The notes under the pieces: model-generated
What the model was told of the DNA's origin: nothing
The model's input: only the letters and a program-made list of their open reading frames with translations
The model's database searches: none
Made by a program: the position numbers and the translations under genes
Shown here: positions 26,251 through 34,985 of the stretch, one piece after another
Position numbering within the stretch: position 1 is the first letter of the stretch
Layout: every line of letters begins with the position of its first letter
Assembly: GCF_002258785.1 (NCBI RefSeq)
Contig: NZ_NOYI01000016.1
Coordinates: forward strand, 60,457-124,456
Direction of reading: 5' to 3'
Length of the DNA stretch: 64,000 bases
Source: Rhodococcus sp. 06-235-1A
Lineage (GTDB): Bacteria; Actinomycetota; Actinomycetes; Mycobacteriales; Mycobacteriaceae

Positions 26251-27057
26251 GTGGACTATGACTTGGCTGTCCGGTCGGTACTGACCTGGGCGAAGCAGAA
26301 CGAGAATGTCAGGGCCGTCGTTCTCACCGGATCCGCCGCAGCGCACTCAGAGCATCCGCTGTCGGACCGTGACATCGAACTGTACGTCCTCATCACAGAA
26401 CCGCTGGAAAACGACGATTCCTGGTGGCTCGACCTCGGTGATGTGCTCGCCGTCGAACGGTTGGAGAACGGTGACGACCAGCCCACACGCCTGGTCTACT
26501 ACGTCGGTGGAAAGCTCGACTTCACGCTGGTGGACGTGGCCGATGCGGCCGGCGAATACGATCGACCGTTCCAGGTCCTTCTCGACAAGGACGGCCTGAC
26601 AGCGTCCTTCTCGCTGCGGGCATACGAGCCTGAGCGTCCAGACCAAGAGCAGTTCGACGAGTGCTGCAACTGGGCTTCGGCAGCTGCGCTGATGGCAGCG
26701 AAAGCCATCGTGCGCGACGAACCGTGGTCCGCGATCACCCGTGATGCGGACCTCAAGTCCGAGCTGTTGCGGATGATCGAGTGGGACCACAACATCCGGT
26801 ACGGAACGTCACGCGATGTGCGGTACCTGGGCACGCGCATGCGCCAGTGGATGGACGTAGACATCCAGGCCCGCCTCGACAGGTGCTGGGCCATGTTCGG
26901 CGACAGCAGCGGCCAGGCCCTCATAGCGACCCTTGCGTTATTTCAGGAGTTGGCCGATCGTGTTGCATCAGAGACGAATCTCGGTGGCTTCCATCACGCC
27001 GCAGTACGCAAAGAAGTCGACCGCATATTGAACGCGAACCGCAACGTCGCCGACTGA
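26251..27057 (+). CDS. Aminoglycoside 6-adenylyltransferase-like nucleotidyltransferase
   Basis: 268 residues from a GTG. The nucleotidyltransferase motif is clear: AVVLTGSAAAHSEHPLSDRDIELYV, i.e. GS followed by DxD near residues 31-48. The C-terminal half matches the Ant(6)/AadK layout, with WDHNIRYGTSRDVRYLGTRM and a helical end. Ant(6)-type enzymes inactivate streptomycin by adenylylation. Members on actinobacterial replicons are diverse, so resistance is a hypothesis. Its neighbours are two acetyltransferases. Confidence 0.78.
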   Translation: MDYDLAVRSVLTWAKQNENVRAVVLTGSAAAHSEHPLSDRDIELYVLITEPLENDDSWWLDLGDVLAVERLENGDDQPTRLVYYVGGKLDFTLVDVADAAGEYDRPFQVLLDKDGLTASFSLRAYEPERPDQEQFDECCNWASAAALMAAKAIVRDEPWSAITRDADLKSELLRMIEWDHNIRYGTSRDVRYLGTRMRQWMDVDIQARLDRCWAMFGDSSGQALIATLALFQELADRVASETNLGGFHHAAVRKEVDRILNANRNVAD

Positions 27058-27150
27058 CTGAGGTCGCGTAGAAGCCGACGTCCGCTAACACGATTTTCGG
27101 CTGCTCACTATACGGCCGGAGCAGTGGACGACATGGGGGTGCGTGTGCTG

Positions 27151-27747
27151 CTACTTCGCCTTGTTCCAAGTGATGGCGTATCGCCAGAGAGGGAGCCTGC
27201 GCCACGTCATGCCTGGTAGCACCGTCGCTGCGATCTGTTTGACCTCGGTGTAGGTGTGCGGAAACTGCATGTGCACGGGGGCGTTGTGTTGCCAGAAGCC
27301 TCGAGTGCGTGAAAGGACCTGATGTTGCACAATCCCAACGGCCTCGAAGACATAATCGGACAGGGTTGAGTTGCGGGCGCAGCCGATCACGACCAGTACG
27401 CCACCGGGGGCGGTGAGGTCTGCGAGGCGCTGCAGGCCAGCTGCTAGATCGGGGAAGTGATGGACGGTCGCGACGGCGGCGACGAGGTCGAAGTGTGCTG
27501 TGGGCAAGGCGGTGGTGAGGGCGTCGCCGGTCATCCAGGTGATGTCGGCGGAGGTGTTGGACCGAGCGTGGTTGACGATGTCGGCGTCAGAATCTATGCC
27601 GATGACTTCGGGGATCTTCTCGGCGAGCTGGACGGCCAGTAGACCGTCGCCGGTACCGACGTCCAGGGCGGCGTGCGCGGTGGGTGGTGCGGCGTCGAGA
27701 ACGATGTCGTAGTAGTGGGTGTTGTGGTTCCATCGGAGTTGGGTCAC
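27151..27747 (-). CDS. Class I SAM-dependent methyltransferase
   Basis: 198 residues from a GTG at 27747, preferred over an in-frame TTG at 27780 because GGAAGG lies upstream. SAM motif I is HAALDVGTGDGLLAVQLA (near 30) and the acidic loop IGIDSDADIV follows; motif at FDLVAAVATVHHFPD and a post-motif GGVLVVIGCARN are typical of UbiE/Methyltransf_11 enzymes. It stands alone on the minus strand, convergent with the nucleotidyltransferase-like gene. Substrate unknown. Confidence 0.85.
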   Translation of the reverse strand: MTQLRWNHNTHYYDIVLDAAPPTAHAALDVGTGDGLLAVQLAEKIPEVIGIDSDADIVNHARSNTSADITWMTGDALTTALPTAHFDLVAAVATVHHFPDLAAGLQRLADLTAPGGVLVVIGCARNSTLSDYVFEAVGIVQHQVLSRTRGFWQHNAPVHMQFPHTYTEVKQIAATVLPGMTWRRLPLWRYAITWNKAK

Positions 27748-27971
27748 GGTGGTGCCTTCCGGTGTGGCATGTACGACCAATGGGCGTGAGCTGGCTCTGA
27801 GCGATTTGCCCAGAGTGCAGCGCTACGGTGGCGGGCTGCCTGACGGCTGGCACCTTCCGGCTAGAAGGCCGAGTTTGGCAGTAGACATCCAGGGCGTTGT
27901 GCCGCCCCAGCTGGGAACGAGACGGATCATGCTCCTGTCGTGGGACGTCAGTTGGTGGAGGCGGGGGTTGC

Positions 27972-28544
27972 TTATTCTGTTGCGCACTGTTCAGCGAGCC
28001 GGCGGGTACGAGCGATTACGTTTGTCAGCTGATTGGTTGCGGCATTGATGATTTGGGCTGCGTCTTGTTCACTAGCGACGTCGTCGAGGGTCTGCTGGAC
28101 AGTCACCAAGTCGTCGACTATCTGACTTAAGGCTTCGGCGATAATGGCTTTCCACGCGTCGGTGTTTTGGCGCTGTGCGAGTAGCGCTCGGACGACGTCG
28201 ATCACGACGGCTCGCTCGCGGTCGTTGAGCGTGTCTGTGGAGGCTGGGAGTTCGTCGGCCAGCGGGCGGCCAGGTGTCGGTTGGCCGGCCGCTGCGAACG
28301 CCACTTGTTCGGTAACGCCTGCCAGCCACCCAATCGCGCGCACGGTGGCTGCAGATGGGGTCCCGCGGTAGGCACCGCGCAAAATCTGGGATGCGGTACT
28401 GCGGTTCAGTGACATTCCCCGTGGCCTGGCTGCCTCTTCGGTTTCAACGAGGGCCTGGATGTCGCGCAGCGGGGCTCCGGTGCGGTCATCAATGGCCTGG
28501 CGCAGTAGATCGGCCAATGTTGCTTTGGTTGAGGTCTCGTTCAT
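27972..28544 (-). CDS. HTH (XRE-like) regulator
   Basis: 190 residues from the ATG at 28544. Residues 1-75 form an N-terminal HTH: TLADLLRQAIDDRTGAPLRD and MSLNRSTASQILRGAYRGTP then TVRAIGWLAGV, a pattern seen in actinobacterial phage-repressor-like proteins. The C-terminal half is helical (about 105-190) and may dimerise. It is divergent from the small gene at 28623, with a 78-base promoter region between them containing a TGTC/GACA pair, as expected for a self-regulating switch. Confidence 0.75.
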   Translation of the reverse strand: MNETSTKATLADLLRQAIDDRTGAPLRDIQALVETEEAARPRGMSLNRSTASQILRGAYRGTPSAATVRAIGWLAGVTEQVAFAAAGQPTPGRPLADELPASTDTLNDRERAVVIDVVRALLAQRQNTDAWKAIIAEALSQIVDDLVTVQQTLDDVASEQDAAQIINAATNQLTNVIARTRRLAEQCATE

Positions 28545-28622
28545 TGGGTGTTTGTTGCCCTTCCCGACTACAGTGTCTATCGTCCATAATGACAGATGAC
28601 AAATATGAAGGGAAGGGACCCG

Positions 28623-29102
28623 ATGACCGAAAACGATCCTGATCACGCACTGCGGGACTGGAAGCGCAAAGTCTTCGACGACAACACCGCTACCATCCCC
28701 CGGGTGTTCTTGAATGTCGCACGTCGTCACGTTCACCCCAGCGCACATGCAGTCGGCTACACCAACTCCGAACATGGGATTCATACGGTCACGTGGCTGA
28801 ACGGATCCCAGTTCGGTGTGTTGAACTGCGAAGGAAGCAACGATGACTCGAACGTAGCCATCACCGGCGCGGTGATACCGCTGTCCGAACTCAAACAAGT
28901 CGACATCGCCATCGAGGACCAGCACTACGACGAGGTAACGCGGCGGGTGACCCAATGGACTCGACGAGCTACCTATACCTTCAGCGGAAAGAAGGACTTC
29001 ACTCTGCATTCGGTTGAAGCTCCCGATCAGCGACCCGACAAGGTCGGAGACTTCATCGATCGCGTCCTGGTGGCGCTGGTCTCATACGGTCAGCCTGGCT
29101 GA
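28623..29102 (+). CDS. Hypothetical protein divergent from the HTH regulator
   Basis: 159 residues from the ATG at 28623, which has AAGGGA upstream. The first 40 residues are charged. The middle contains beta-type segments (VGYTNSEHGIHTVTWLNGS, then QVDIAIEDQHYDEVTRRV) and the end is a helix (VGDFIDRVLVALVSYG). It has no Cys pairs, no membrane segment and no recognised family. Its divergence from an XRE-like regulator suggests control by that protein. Confidence 0.6.
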   Translation: MTENDPDHALRDWKRKVFDDNTATIPRVFLNVARRHVHPSAHAVGYTNSEHGIHTVTWLNGSQFGVLNCEGSNDDSNVAITGAVIPLSELKQVDIAIEDQHYDEVTRRVTQWTRRATYTFSGKKDFTLHSVEAPDQRPDKVGDFIDRVLVALVSYGQPG

Positions 29103-29190
29103 GCAGGACCGGGCTCGCAAAATCGCTGTACGACTGCGTAAGCGTCGTCGCCCGGCGGGCAACGTAGAGATCGCTGTCGGTGAGATCCCG

Positions 29191-30441
29191 CTACGCCGAC
29201 CCATCGTGGGCAGGCGGCCGGATGCGCAACACGTTTGAGATACCCCCTTGATTCACGCAGTCCTGAGCAAAGTCGTGAACGTGCCAGTGAAAGTCCGCCT
29301 CTGGCTCTGCTGCGTTCACGGTGGTCTCCACCGGCGTGTAACGGTGCAGAGGGATCGAAACGCCGTTGTAGGTTCGGCCGCTGGCGTCTTCGGTCAAGAT
29401 CGTCAGCTGCTGCTCACCTGTCCACTCGATCCCCAGGCGTAAGTCGTACTCGTCGTTGTCGGTCGCCTTCGCGGCCTTTCTCACCAGTGCCATCAGATCA
29501 GCAATCGCGCACTCGACGGCGGAGGACTCGATCTGCCAGCCCTCGCGGTAACCGTCCATGCTCATGCGATGCGCGCCGGCAGCGGTAGCGACCGTTACAG
29601 AACCATCATGGTGGATGCTGATCCATGCTTCTTTCCAGGTCGAGCGTTCACCTGTTGCCGTGTTCACGGCCACCCAGCGACGCAAACCAGGACGCAGGTT
29701 GGTGCGGTCGACGTTCTCCATCGGGTGAACGCCATTGCGATCGGCATAAGTCAGTGTCAGGCCCTCTGCCTCGGCCAACACGGCTCGAGCTTCCTCACGA
29801 GTCAGTCGTTCGCGGAATCGAGGGATGCGCGGGTGAGCAACTGCGATCAGCCAGGCACGCTCACCGGAGTTACGACCCCCTGCCGCCTCGCTGTAGAGCG
29901 CGTCCAACGTCTCTGTGGCATGTCGGCGCTCATCGAAGCGAGCCCGGTACATCGCCTCGATCTGGCGCTCTTTCATCCAGACGGTGTCCGAGTCGTTTCT
30001 GATCGGAGCCCCGAAGTAGTCGTTTCTGTAGATCAGGTGCGGTCCGTCGATACTCGCGGGTACTTCCACCACGACGGCCCGCGGGTCGGTTCCGATGCGG
30101 TGCACGTTCAGCCCGAACACCGGAGGCGAGATACCGGTGATTGCAGCGCTCCTTAAGGAGCGCTCATAGGCCTCGTCGAGCTCGCCCACGTCGACTCGTT
30201 CGGTTGCGAACTTCTGCGCCTCACGAACGCCGAACACGATGACGCCGCCACCGCTGTTCGCCATTGCAGCAACATCTTTTGGGAAGTCCGTTTGTGGCAG
30301 GCCCTTCATGGGCGGGAGCTCTGACTTCCAGTCAAGATCGTTGGTCTCGGCTGCACCTGCGCCTACCGCTTCGTCGAGCATGGCATCGGTCAACGGTCCC
30401 GGCGGCAAACCCAGGACACGGTGCAGCGCGGTGAAGGTCAT
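29191..30441 (-). CDS. AlbA_2/Schlafen-like domain protein
   Basis: About 416 residues from the ATG at 30441 (other in-frame starts at 30453 and 30516 are possible). Residues 25-190 fit AlbA_2: ETNDLDWKSELPP gives the conserved acidic/Lys core, PKDVAAMANSGGGVIVFGV is the glycine-rich turn, and PHLIYRNDYFGAPIRN closes the fold. The C-terminal 200 residues are unique, with two Trp-rich beta segments. It starts opposite the second resolvase gene region and is monocistronic. Some such proteins act in phage defence, but no partner gene is nearby. Confidence 0.72.
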   Translation of the reverse strand: MTFTALHRVLGLPPGPLTDAMLDEAVGAGAAETNDLDWKSELPPMKGLPQTDFPKDVAAMANSGGGVIVFGVREAQKFATERVDVGELDEAYERSLRSAAITGISPPVFGLNVHRIGTDPRAVVVEVPASIDGPHLIYRNDYFGAPIRNDSDTVWMKERQIEAMYRARFDERRHATETLDALYSEAAGGRNSGERAWLIAVAHPRIPRFRERLTREEARAVLAEAEGLTLTYADRNGVHPMENVDRTNLRPGLRRWVAVNTATGERSTWKEAWISIHHDGSVTVATAAGAHRMSMDGYREGWQIESSAVECAIADLMALVRKAAKATDNDEYDLRLGIEWTGEQQLTILTEDASGRTYNGVSIPLHRYTPVETTVNAAEPEADFHWHVHDFAQDCVNQGGISNVLRIRPPAHDGSA

Positions 30442-30646
30442 GCTCGAGAGCATAGGGCCGCGCGGCGACACCGCTGACGGGATCCAGTGGCCGAGTCTCG
30501 CCGAATTCATCGACATGCGGCTGAGTTGTTTCCTGACGGTTCAAATGTGCGTTTTGACCATCGTCATACCGGACGATCGCGAACGCGCCTCTGCCGCCGA
30601 TTGGCGTCGCGAGATGCTCAGTCAAACCGTCCGGTGGAAGTGTCCG

Positions 30647-30690
30647 CTCGATCTGTCCAGCTTCCCGTAGTCTCAACTGGACAGATCGAG
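30647..30690. repeat. Perfect 14-bp inverted repeat, candidate res site
   Basis: CTCGATCTGTCCAG (30647-30660) and its exact complement (30677-30690) around 16 bases, ending 19 bases before the resolvase ATG. Serine resolvases act at sites in this position, and such sites also serve as operators. One half also overlaps the likely promoter. Confidence 0.6.
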
Positions 30691-30709
30691 TCCAGCAGGC
30701 CGGAGAGGC

Positions 30710-31309
30710 ATGAAAATCGGATACGCGCGGTGCAGCACCGCCCGGCAGGACACTGCGGTCCAGATCGGGTTGCTTGGCAAGATCGGCGTCGACCGCGATC
30801 GAGTCTACGTCGATAACGGAGTCAGCGGCCGGCAGAGCAAACGCCCCGGGCTCGAGAACGCCATCAACGCCAGCCGCGAAGGTGACGAATTTTGCGTCAC
30901 CAAGCTTGATCGACTGTCCCGATCGGCCGGCGACCTCCACAACACGGTGGAACGTCTCAGCGCGCGTGGTGTAGCGCTGTCGATCGATGGAAAGGTTTAC
31001 GACCCGTCGGACCCCATGGGAAAGATGTTCATCGGAATGCTCGGCCTCATGGCTGAATTCGAGTCCGACCTCATACGAGCCCGTACTCGCGACGCTATCG
31101 CGGCCGCAGCAGCCGCTGGCAAGATGAAGGGGCGACCGCACACCCTGACACCGGAAGAGCGAGCGTACTTGCTTCAGGTGTACGAAACAAGACAGTTCAA
31201 AATCGAAACACTATGCAAGAACACAGGTTTAAAGCGATCAGCACTGTACAGTAACCTCGCCCTTGCCCGAGCCGAACAGAATGCTTCCGATAGTTCTCAC
31301 AGGCACTAG
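30710..31309 (+). CDS. Serine recombinase (Tn3-type resolvase)
   Basis: 199 residues, complete. KIGYARCSTARQDTAVQI holds the catalytic Ser (near residue 9); KLDRLSRSAGDL and GLMAEFESDLIRARTRDAI are the other resolvase signatures. The C-terminal HTH is IETLCKNTGLKRSALYSNL. GGAGAGG precedes the ATG. Position to the right of the tni genes and their possible cargo makes it a candidate for the element's own TniR, but no right transposon end was found nearby. It differs in sequence from the truncated resolvase at 19465. Confidence 0.9.
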   Translation: MKIGYARCSTARQDTAVQIGLLGKIGVDRDRVYVDNGVSGRQSKRPGLENAINASREGDEFCVTKLDRLSRSAGDLHNTVERLSARGVALSIDGKVYDPSDPMGKMFIGMLGLMAEFESDLIRARTRDAIAAAAAAGKMKGRPHTLTPEERAYLLQVYETRQFKIETLCKNTGLKRSALYSNLALARAEQNASDSSHRH

Positions 31310-31398
31310 CGCAGTGCGGCATCGCGTAACAGTCCGCGGAATCCAACAGCTAAGGCCCCGCCTTCTATCCACTCCCACAACGAAACAGGACACATGCA

Positions 31399-31641
31399 AT
31401 GGCAGAACCGACGTACCTTGAGCAGGCATTGGCCCTCGTCAAACGAGCTGGTGAAGTCGATGACTCTGGCAACAGTGATCGTGCTGCTACTTACGCAGCT
31501 CAGGCGCAAGTCTTTGCCACCCTGCACAGCGCCCAGGTCTCCGGTTTGATAGCCGACCAACTGCTGAAGATAGTTAATGACAGGCTGACCGAAATGAACG
31601 CCAACGTGGAGGACATCGTCCGCCGTATGCCGGCGAGTTGA
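31399..31641 (+). CDS. Small helical protein, unknown
   Basis: 80 residues, almost entirely helical by eye (TYLEQALALVKRAGEV, AATYAAQAQVFATLHSAQV, LKIVNDRLTEMNANVEDIV). No Cys, no membrane segment. It precedes the first pentapeptide-repeat gene by 62 bases in the same direction. Function not recognised. Confidence 0.5.
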   Translation: MAEPTYLEQALALVKRAGEVDDSGNSDRAATYAAQAQVFATLHSAQVSGLIADQLLKIVNDRLTEMNANVEDIVRRMPAS

Positions 31642-31691
31642 CCGCCAGAGACGGGTCTTAACCTTGGGCCACGTCGGGCATCGCAATCCGC

Positions 31692-31697
31692 TACGGT
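31692..31697 (+). promoter_or_regulatory. -10 element for a leaderless pentapeptide-protein mRNA
   Basis: TACGGT ends six bases before the GTG start at 31704. The second pentapeptide gene has TACTGT ending seven bases before its GTG at 34982, with near-identical flanks (CCGCTACxGTCAC). This TANNNT-to-start spacing is that of leaderless transcripts in actinobacteria. No RBS precedes either start. Confidence 0.5.
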
Positions 31698-31703
31698 CAC
31701 ACC

Positions 31704-33239
31704 GTGAGCAGCCCTGAGTCGGTCCCTACCCGAACCAGCGGCACCACGTCGACAAATTCAACCACTGAGCCGCTCCGTCGGCGAGCCGAGTCGTGGATAG
31801 CGCGACACAAGATCTCCCTTGTCGGGGTCTTCACACTTGGTTTCGCCGGCGGCTTCGCTGGACCGAGTTCCTGGGACTGGTACATACGCCAAGACATCAC
31901 CCCCGGTCACGGAACCATCATCGGCGGATTCTTCGTCGTTACGGCCGCCGCCATCGCTTACACCGGTACACATCTCACCCGAACCAGCACCGAACACATC
32001 GCGGAGCAGAAGAACACCCTCGACACAGCCAACGCCGAACGCGCACACAACCTCGCTGACATCCAAGAACTGCGCCGCAGATTTGTCACCACCACAGCGC
32101 AATTCGCCGACCCGTCACCCGAAGTTCGACTCGCCGGCGTCTACGCCCTCGAAGCGCTCGCCAACGACTGGATCGAGCGAGGCCAAGATGCCGACGCCCA
32201 GACCTGCATCAGCTACCTCTGCGGCTACCTCACCCGCCCCTACACTCCACCCACTCAGAACCCCCACCTCCGCCAAACCGTCGTCACACCCGACCTCGGC
32301 ACCCACGTCCAACGCACCTACATCCACCCCCACGACGACCTCAACGTCCGACAAGCCATCACCCGCACCATCGCCACACACCTCCAACCCCACAACCGCC
32401 GCAACTGGAGCAACTACGACTACGACCTCACCGGTGCGTACTTCCAGGACGCCAACTTTGCAGGCTGCCACTTCCGGGGCAAAATCAACCTCTCTGACAC
32501 CCGCTTTGACGGCGAACATACGTCCTTCGAGGACGCCGAGTTCCATTCAGCACAAACCTCTTTCAGGCTCGCTCAGTTCCGCGGCGAGTCCGCATGTTTC
32601 GACCGTGCTCGGTTTCACGGCGACGAGACGGAGTTCGGCTATGCTCGGTTCCACTGCGACGAGACGACGTTCGACCATGCTCAATTCGACGGCAGAAGGA
32701 CTAGCTTCAGGAAAGCCCACTTCGGGGGTGAGTTCACATCGTTCGTCGGAGCAGAGTTCCGGGCGTCAGAGACGCACTTCCACTTTGCCGAGTTTCACAG
32801 CGAACGCACGGTGTTCGACGAGGCGCAATTTCACAGCGACAGTTCAGGTTTCCTGCGCGTGGAGTTCGGCTCATCTCGATCTAAATGCGTCGAGACCACC
32901 TTCAACCGCGCAGAATTTCGCGGCAAAAGTGCTGCGTTCAGCCTCAGCCAGTTTCGCAGTACAACAACCTCGTTCAACGAGGCCAAATTTGGCGGCGACC
33001 GAATCGCTTTCACCGCCAGTAAGTTCTATAGCGACGTGACATCCTTTACCCAAGCCGAATTCTGCGCCAAGGAGTCGATTTTCAGCAAGGCTGGATTCCT
33101 CGGCGAGCTCGCCTCATTCGACAAGCCGCGAGCGTGGGAAGCCGTCTATTTCGACTGGGACGATCCCGCATCTGCCACGCAAAAGCCCGAAGGCGTCATA
33201 CCCCAGGACTGGCCACCCACCCCCACATCGTTGGTCTAG
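31704..33239 (+). CDS. Membrane-anchored pentapeptide-repeat protein, copy 1
   Basis: 511 residues. Two transmembrane segments (ISLVGVFTLGFAGGFAG and TIIGGFFVVTAAAIAYTG) are followed by a coiled-coil-like stretch (about 95-135), a conserved helical region (EVRLAGVYALEALANDW, then TCISYLCGYLTRPY), and from about residue 245 a long series of pentapeptide-type repeats built on xxFxxAxFxGxxT. The repeats should fold as a right-handed quadrilateral beta-helix. The protein would sit on the cytoplasmic membrane. Related proteins occur on actinobacterial plasmids; a role in gyrase protection or defence is speculation. A homologue lies at 34982. Confidence 0.82.
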   Translation: MSSPESVPTRTSGTTSTNSTTEPLRRRAESWIARHKISLVGVFTLGFAGGFAGPSSWDWYIRQDITPGHGTIIGGFFVVTAAAIAYTGTHLTRTSTEHIAEQKNTLDTANAERAHNLADIQELRRRFVTTTAQFADPSPEVRLAGVYALEALANDWIERGQDADAQTCISYLCGYLTRPYTPPTQNPHLRQTVVTPDLGTHVQRTYIHPHDDLNVRQAITRTIATHLQPHNRRNWSNYDYDLTGAYFQDANFAGCHFRGKINLSDTRFDGEHTSFEDAEFHSAQTSFRLAQFRGESACFDRARFHGDETEFGYARFHCDETTFDHAQFDGRRTSFRKAHFGGEFTSFVGAEFRASETHFHFAEFHSERTVFDEAQFHSDSSGFLRVEFGSSRSKCVETTFNRAEFRGKSAAFSLSQFRSTTTSFNEAKFGGDRIAFTASKFYSDVTSFTQAEFCAKESIFSKAGFLGELASFDKPRAWEAVYFDWDDPASATQKPEGVIPQDWPPTPTSLV

Positions 33240-33633
33240 CTCTCGCACAATTATCCGCGAGCTCCACAACTTGGAGATGGTTACCCCGCCGGGCGTCGGC
33301 GTAGGCACTGCATTCCGCCTGATGGCGGTGCCGGCCACCCTGCGGGCGTCCACCGAATCGAACTCCGCTGCGCTCCGTCCTGTGAAGAGAATTCTTGTTT
33401 TCCCTTCTGGCCTTCCGATTTTGACCGGCGGTGACCTCCGCGCAACCGCCGGCGTCCGCTGCGCTCCCGGCCCGAAGGGCTCCAGAAACTTTTCATAGAC
33501 GCCTGCGGCTGAAAACTTTCCGGCCCGACCATTGCACTCCGGCCCCCTCATGCCGGTCCAACTCTTCCCTGCCAGAACGGCAAAAAAATTGGCGGGCCAC
33601 CGAGGTACGCCACGTTGAGCAGGGGAGCGCGAG
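33240..33633 (+). repeat. Non-coding spacer, copy 1 of a duplicated sequence
   Basis: About 390 bases after the first pentapeptide gene. It is clearly related to 36330-36741 after the second one, with near-identical blocks such as GCATTCCGCCTG, GGCGGTGCCGGCCACCCTGC and CGCCGGCGTCCGCTGCGCTC, and a conserved AAACTTTTC/GAAAACTTT repeat. No reading frame is conserved between the copies. Confidence 0.7.
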
Positions 33634-34245
33634 ATGCCGAAGACCACAGCCCAGAAAGTCCACAGCAGCACCGACACCGACAACTACGGCGCAGTGGTCA
33701 CCCACACCACCGCCACCATCGTCGGACGCCAGAAAGCCGTGGTCAACGTCCACGCCGCCGCCACCGACGACGCCCAGATGATCGTCACCATGGGCCGCCT
33801 GATGATGACCTTCCGCTCCGCCGCCGCCGTCCACGCGTTCATCGCCGGACTGGCCGACGCGCGCACCCTCATCGGCCGCATCGACAACCAGGCACCCCAG
33901 CCCGGGGGACCGGGCGACGATTACGCCCGCGCCGCCATGTCCGTCGTCTGGATCGCGCCACCGGAAACCGCCGTCACCCCGCGCGAGCAGTACGTACCGG
34001 CCCGGCGGCGCACCATGCACTGGGTCGAGGTCCACATGGGTCCGGTGACCTGGCGCATCATCGACCGCCTCGGCTACGTCACCATGCTCGACGAGCTCCG
34101 AAACGTGCACCGCATGGCCGTCGCGATCTTCACCGACGGCGACCAGTACCTCAGCGACCCGACCACCCTCACCGATGCATTCGACGACGCCGAACGCGAA
34201 CACCAGGAGGACATGGCCGCACCCTGGCGCCGCCGACGCCTCTAA
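33634..34245 (+). CDS. Hypothetical plasmid protein
   Basis: 203 residues, with a GGGAGCGCGAG sequence upstream of the ATG. The protein is mixed alpha/beta; recognisable stretches are TDNYGAVVTHTTATIVG, MIVTMGRLMMTFRSAAAVHAF and VTWRIIDRLGYVTMLDELRN. No Cys or membrane segment; the end is basic (PWRRRRL). No family recognised. It follows the duplicated non-coding spacer, in the same relative place as the gene at 36742 after the other copy. Confidence 0.6.
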   Translation: MPKTTAQKVHSSTDTDNYGAVVTHTTATIVGRQKAVVNVHAAATDDAQMIVTMGRLMMTFRSAAAVHAFIAGLADARTLIGRIDNQAPQPGGPGDDYARAAMSVVWIAPPETAVTPREQYVPARRRTMHWVEVHMGPVTWRIIDRLGYVTMLDELRNVHRMAVAIFTDGDQYLSDPTTLTDAFDDAEREHQEDMAAPWRRRRL

Positions 34246-34259
34246 GACGACCTCAGGCC

Positions 34260-34295
34260 CTCGGCCCCGGACCCGATACGGGTTCCGGGGCCGAG
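34260..34295 (+). terminator. Hairpin terminator
   Basis: CTCGGCCCCGGAxCCC (from 34260) pairs with 34280-34295 with one bulged base, 15 bases after the stop of the hypothetical gene. A weak TGTAT follows instead of a U-run. Confidence 0.65.
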
Positions 34296-34441
34296 CTGTA
34301 TCCATCCACAGGGAACGTCTCTATCCCCAGATTCCGGAAAATGCCTGCGCATCGCGGACCTCGCTGGCGCTCGGTACGCGATGCTGGAAGCCGAACGCAC
34401 CACAGGCCACCCGGCTCGCCCACACGAAGGACACGACACCG

Positions 34442-34747
34442 ATGATCACCTGGACCGTCACCACCCGCCCCGACCGACGACCCGAAACCATCACCGCCGC
34501 AGGAGCAGAACCCAGCCTCATTGCGGCGAAGCGAGCAGCTGCCGACGCCGTCCGCTACGCCCTCCTCGACGCCCAGGCCCACGCCGACATCAGCCCCACC
34601 AACACCCCGCCGACGTACCTCGTCACCATCGACGGCGCCTGCGCCCTCATCGTCAGTCTCGGAGCGTGCCGCCCCGGCAACTACACCGGTGTCCTCGACA
34701 ACCTCGAACACTTCGACGGCACCGCCACCCACCTGCTCTACCTCTAG
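34442..34747 (+). CDS. Small hypothetical protein
   Basis: 101 residues. A beta-strand-rich start (MITWTVTTRPDRRPETITAAG), a helix (SLIAAKRAAADAVRYALLDAQA) and a beta end (TYLVTIDGACALIVSLG). No recognised family. GACACGAC precedes the ATG with no clear RBS. The codon use is like its neighbours. Confidence 0.5.
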   Translation: MITWTVTTRPDRRPETITAAGAEPSLIAAKRAAADAVRYALLDAQAHADISPTNTPPTYLVTIDGACALIVSLGACRPGNYTGVLDNLEHFDGTATHLLYL

Positions 34748-34826
34748 AACCAGGACACGGCCCGGCCCGACTAGAAAGCGTTGCGAGAGAACAAGTCTGT
34801 CGGTACCCACTGCCATACTCGGCGTT

Positions 34827-34985
34827 ATGCGAATTCGGACTCTCGACGGACCGCCACTACCCGCCGAAATCGTAGAACAGGCAGCCCGCGCAATTGCCCT
34901 CTCCCACGGCCTCGGTCAGCAGGACGTGACCGGCGATGACTTCACCAGGAAAACTACGGCCAAACCGCTACTGTCACCCCCGTGA
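34827..34985 (+). CDS. Small protein coupled to pentapeptide protein 2
   Basis: 52 residues beginning MRIRTLDGPPLPAEIVEQAAR. The stop overlaps the next GTG start as GTGA. No family recognised; the last 15 residues overlap the promoter of the next gene, so it may be dispensable. Confidence 0.35.
   Translation: MRIRTLDGPPLPAEIVEQAARAIALSHGLGQQDVTGDDFTRKTTAKPLLSPP

Noticed and set aside
29569..30156. Plus-strand frame opposite the AlbA-like gene
   Set aside because: Cys/Arg-rich shadow with no RBS; the minus-strand frame has the domain motifs.
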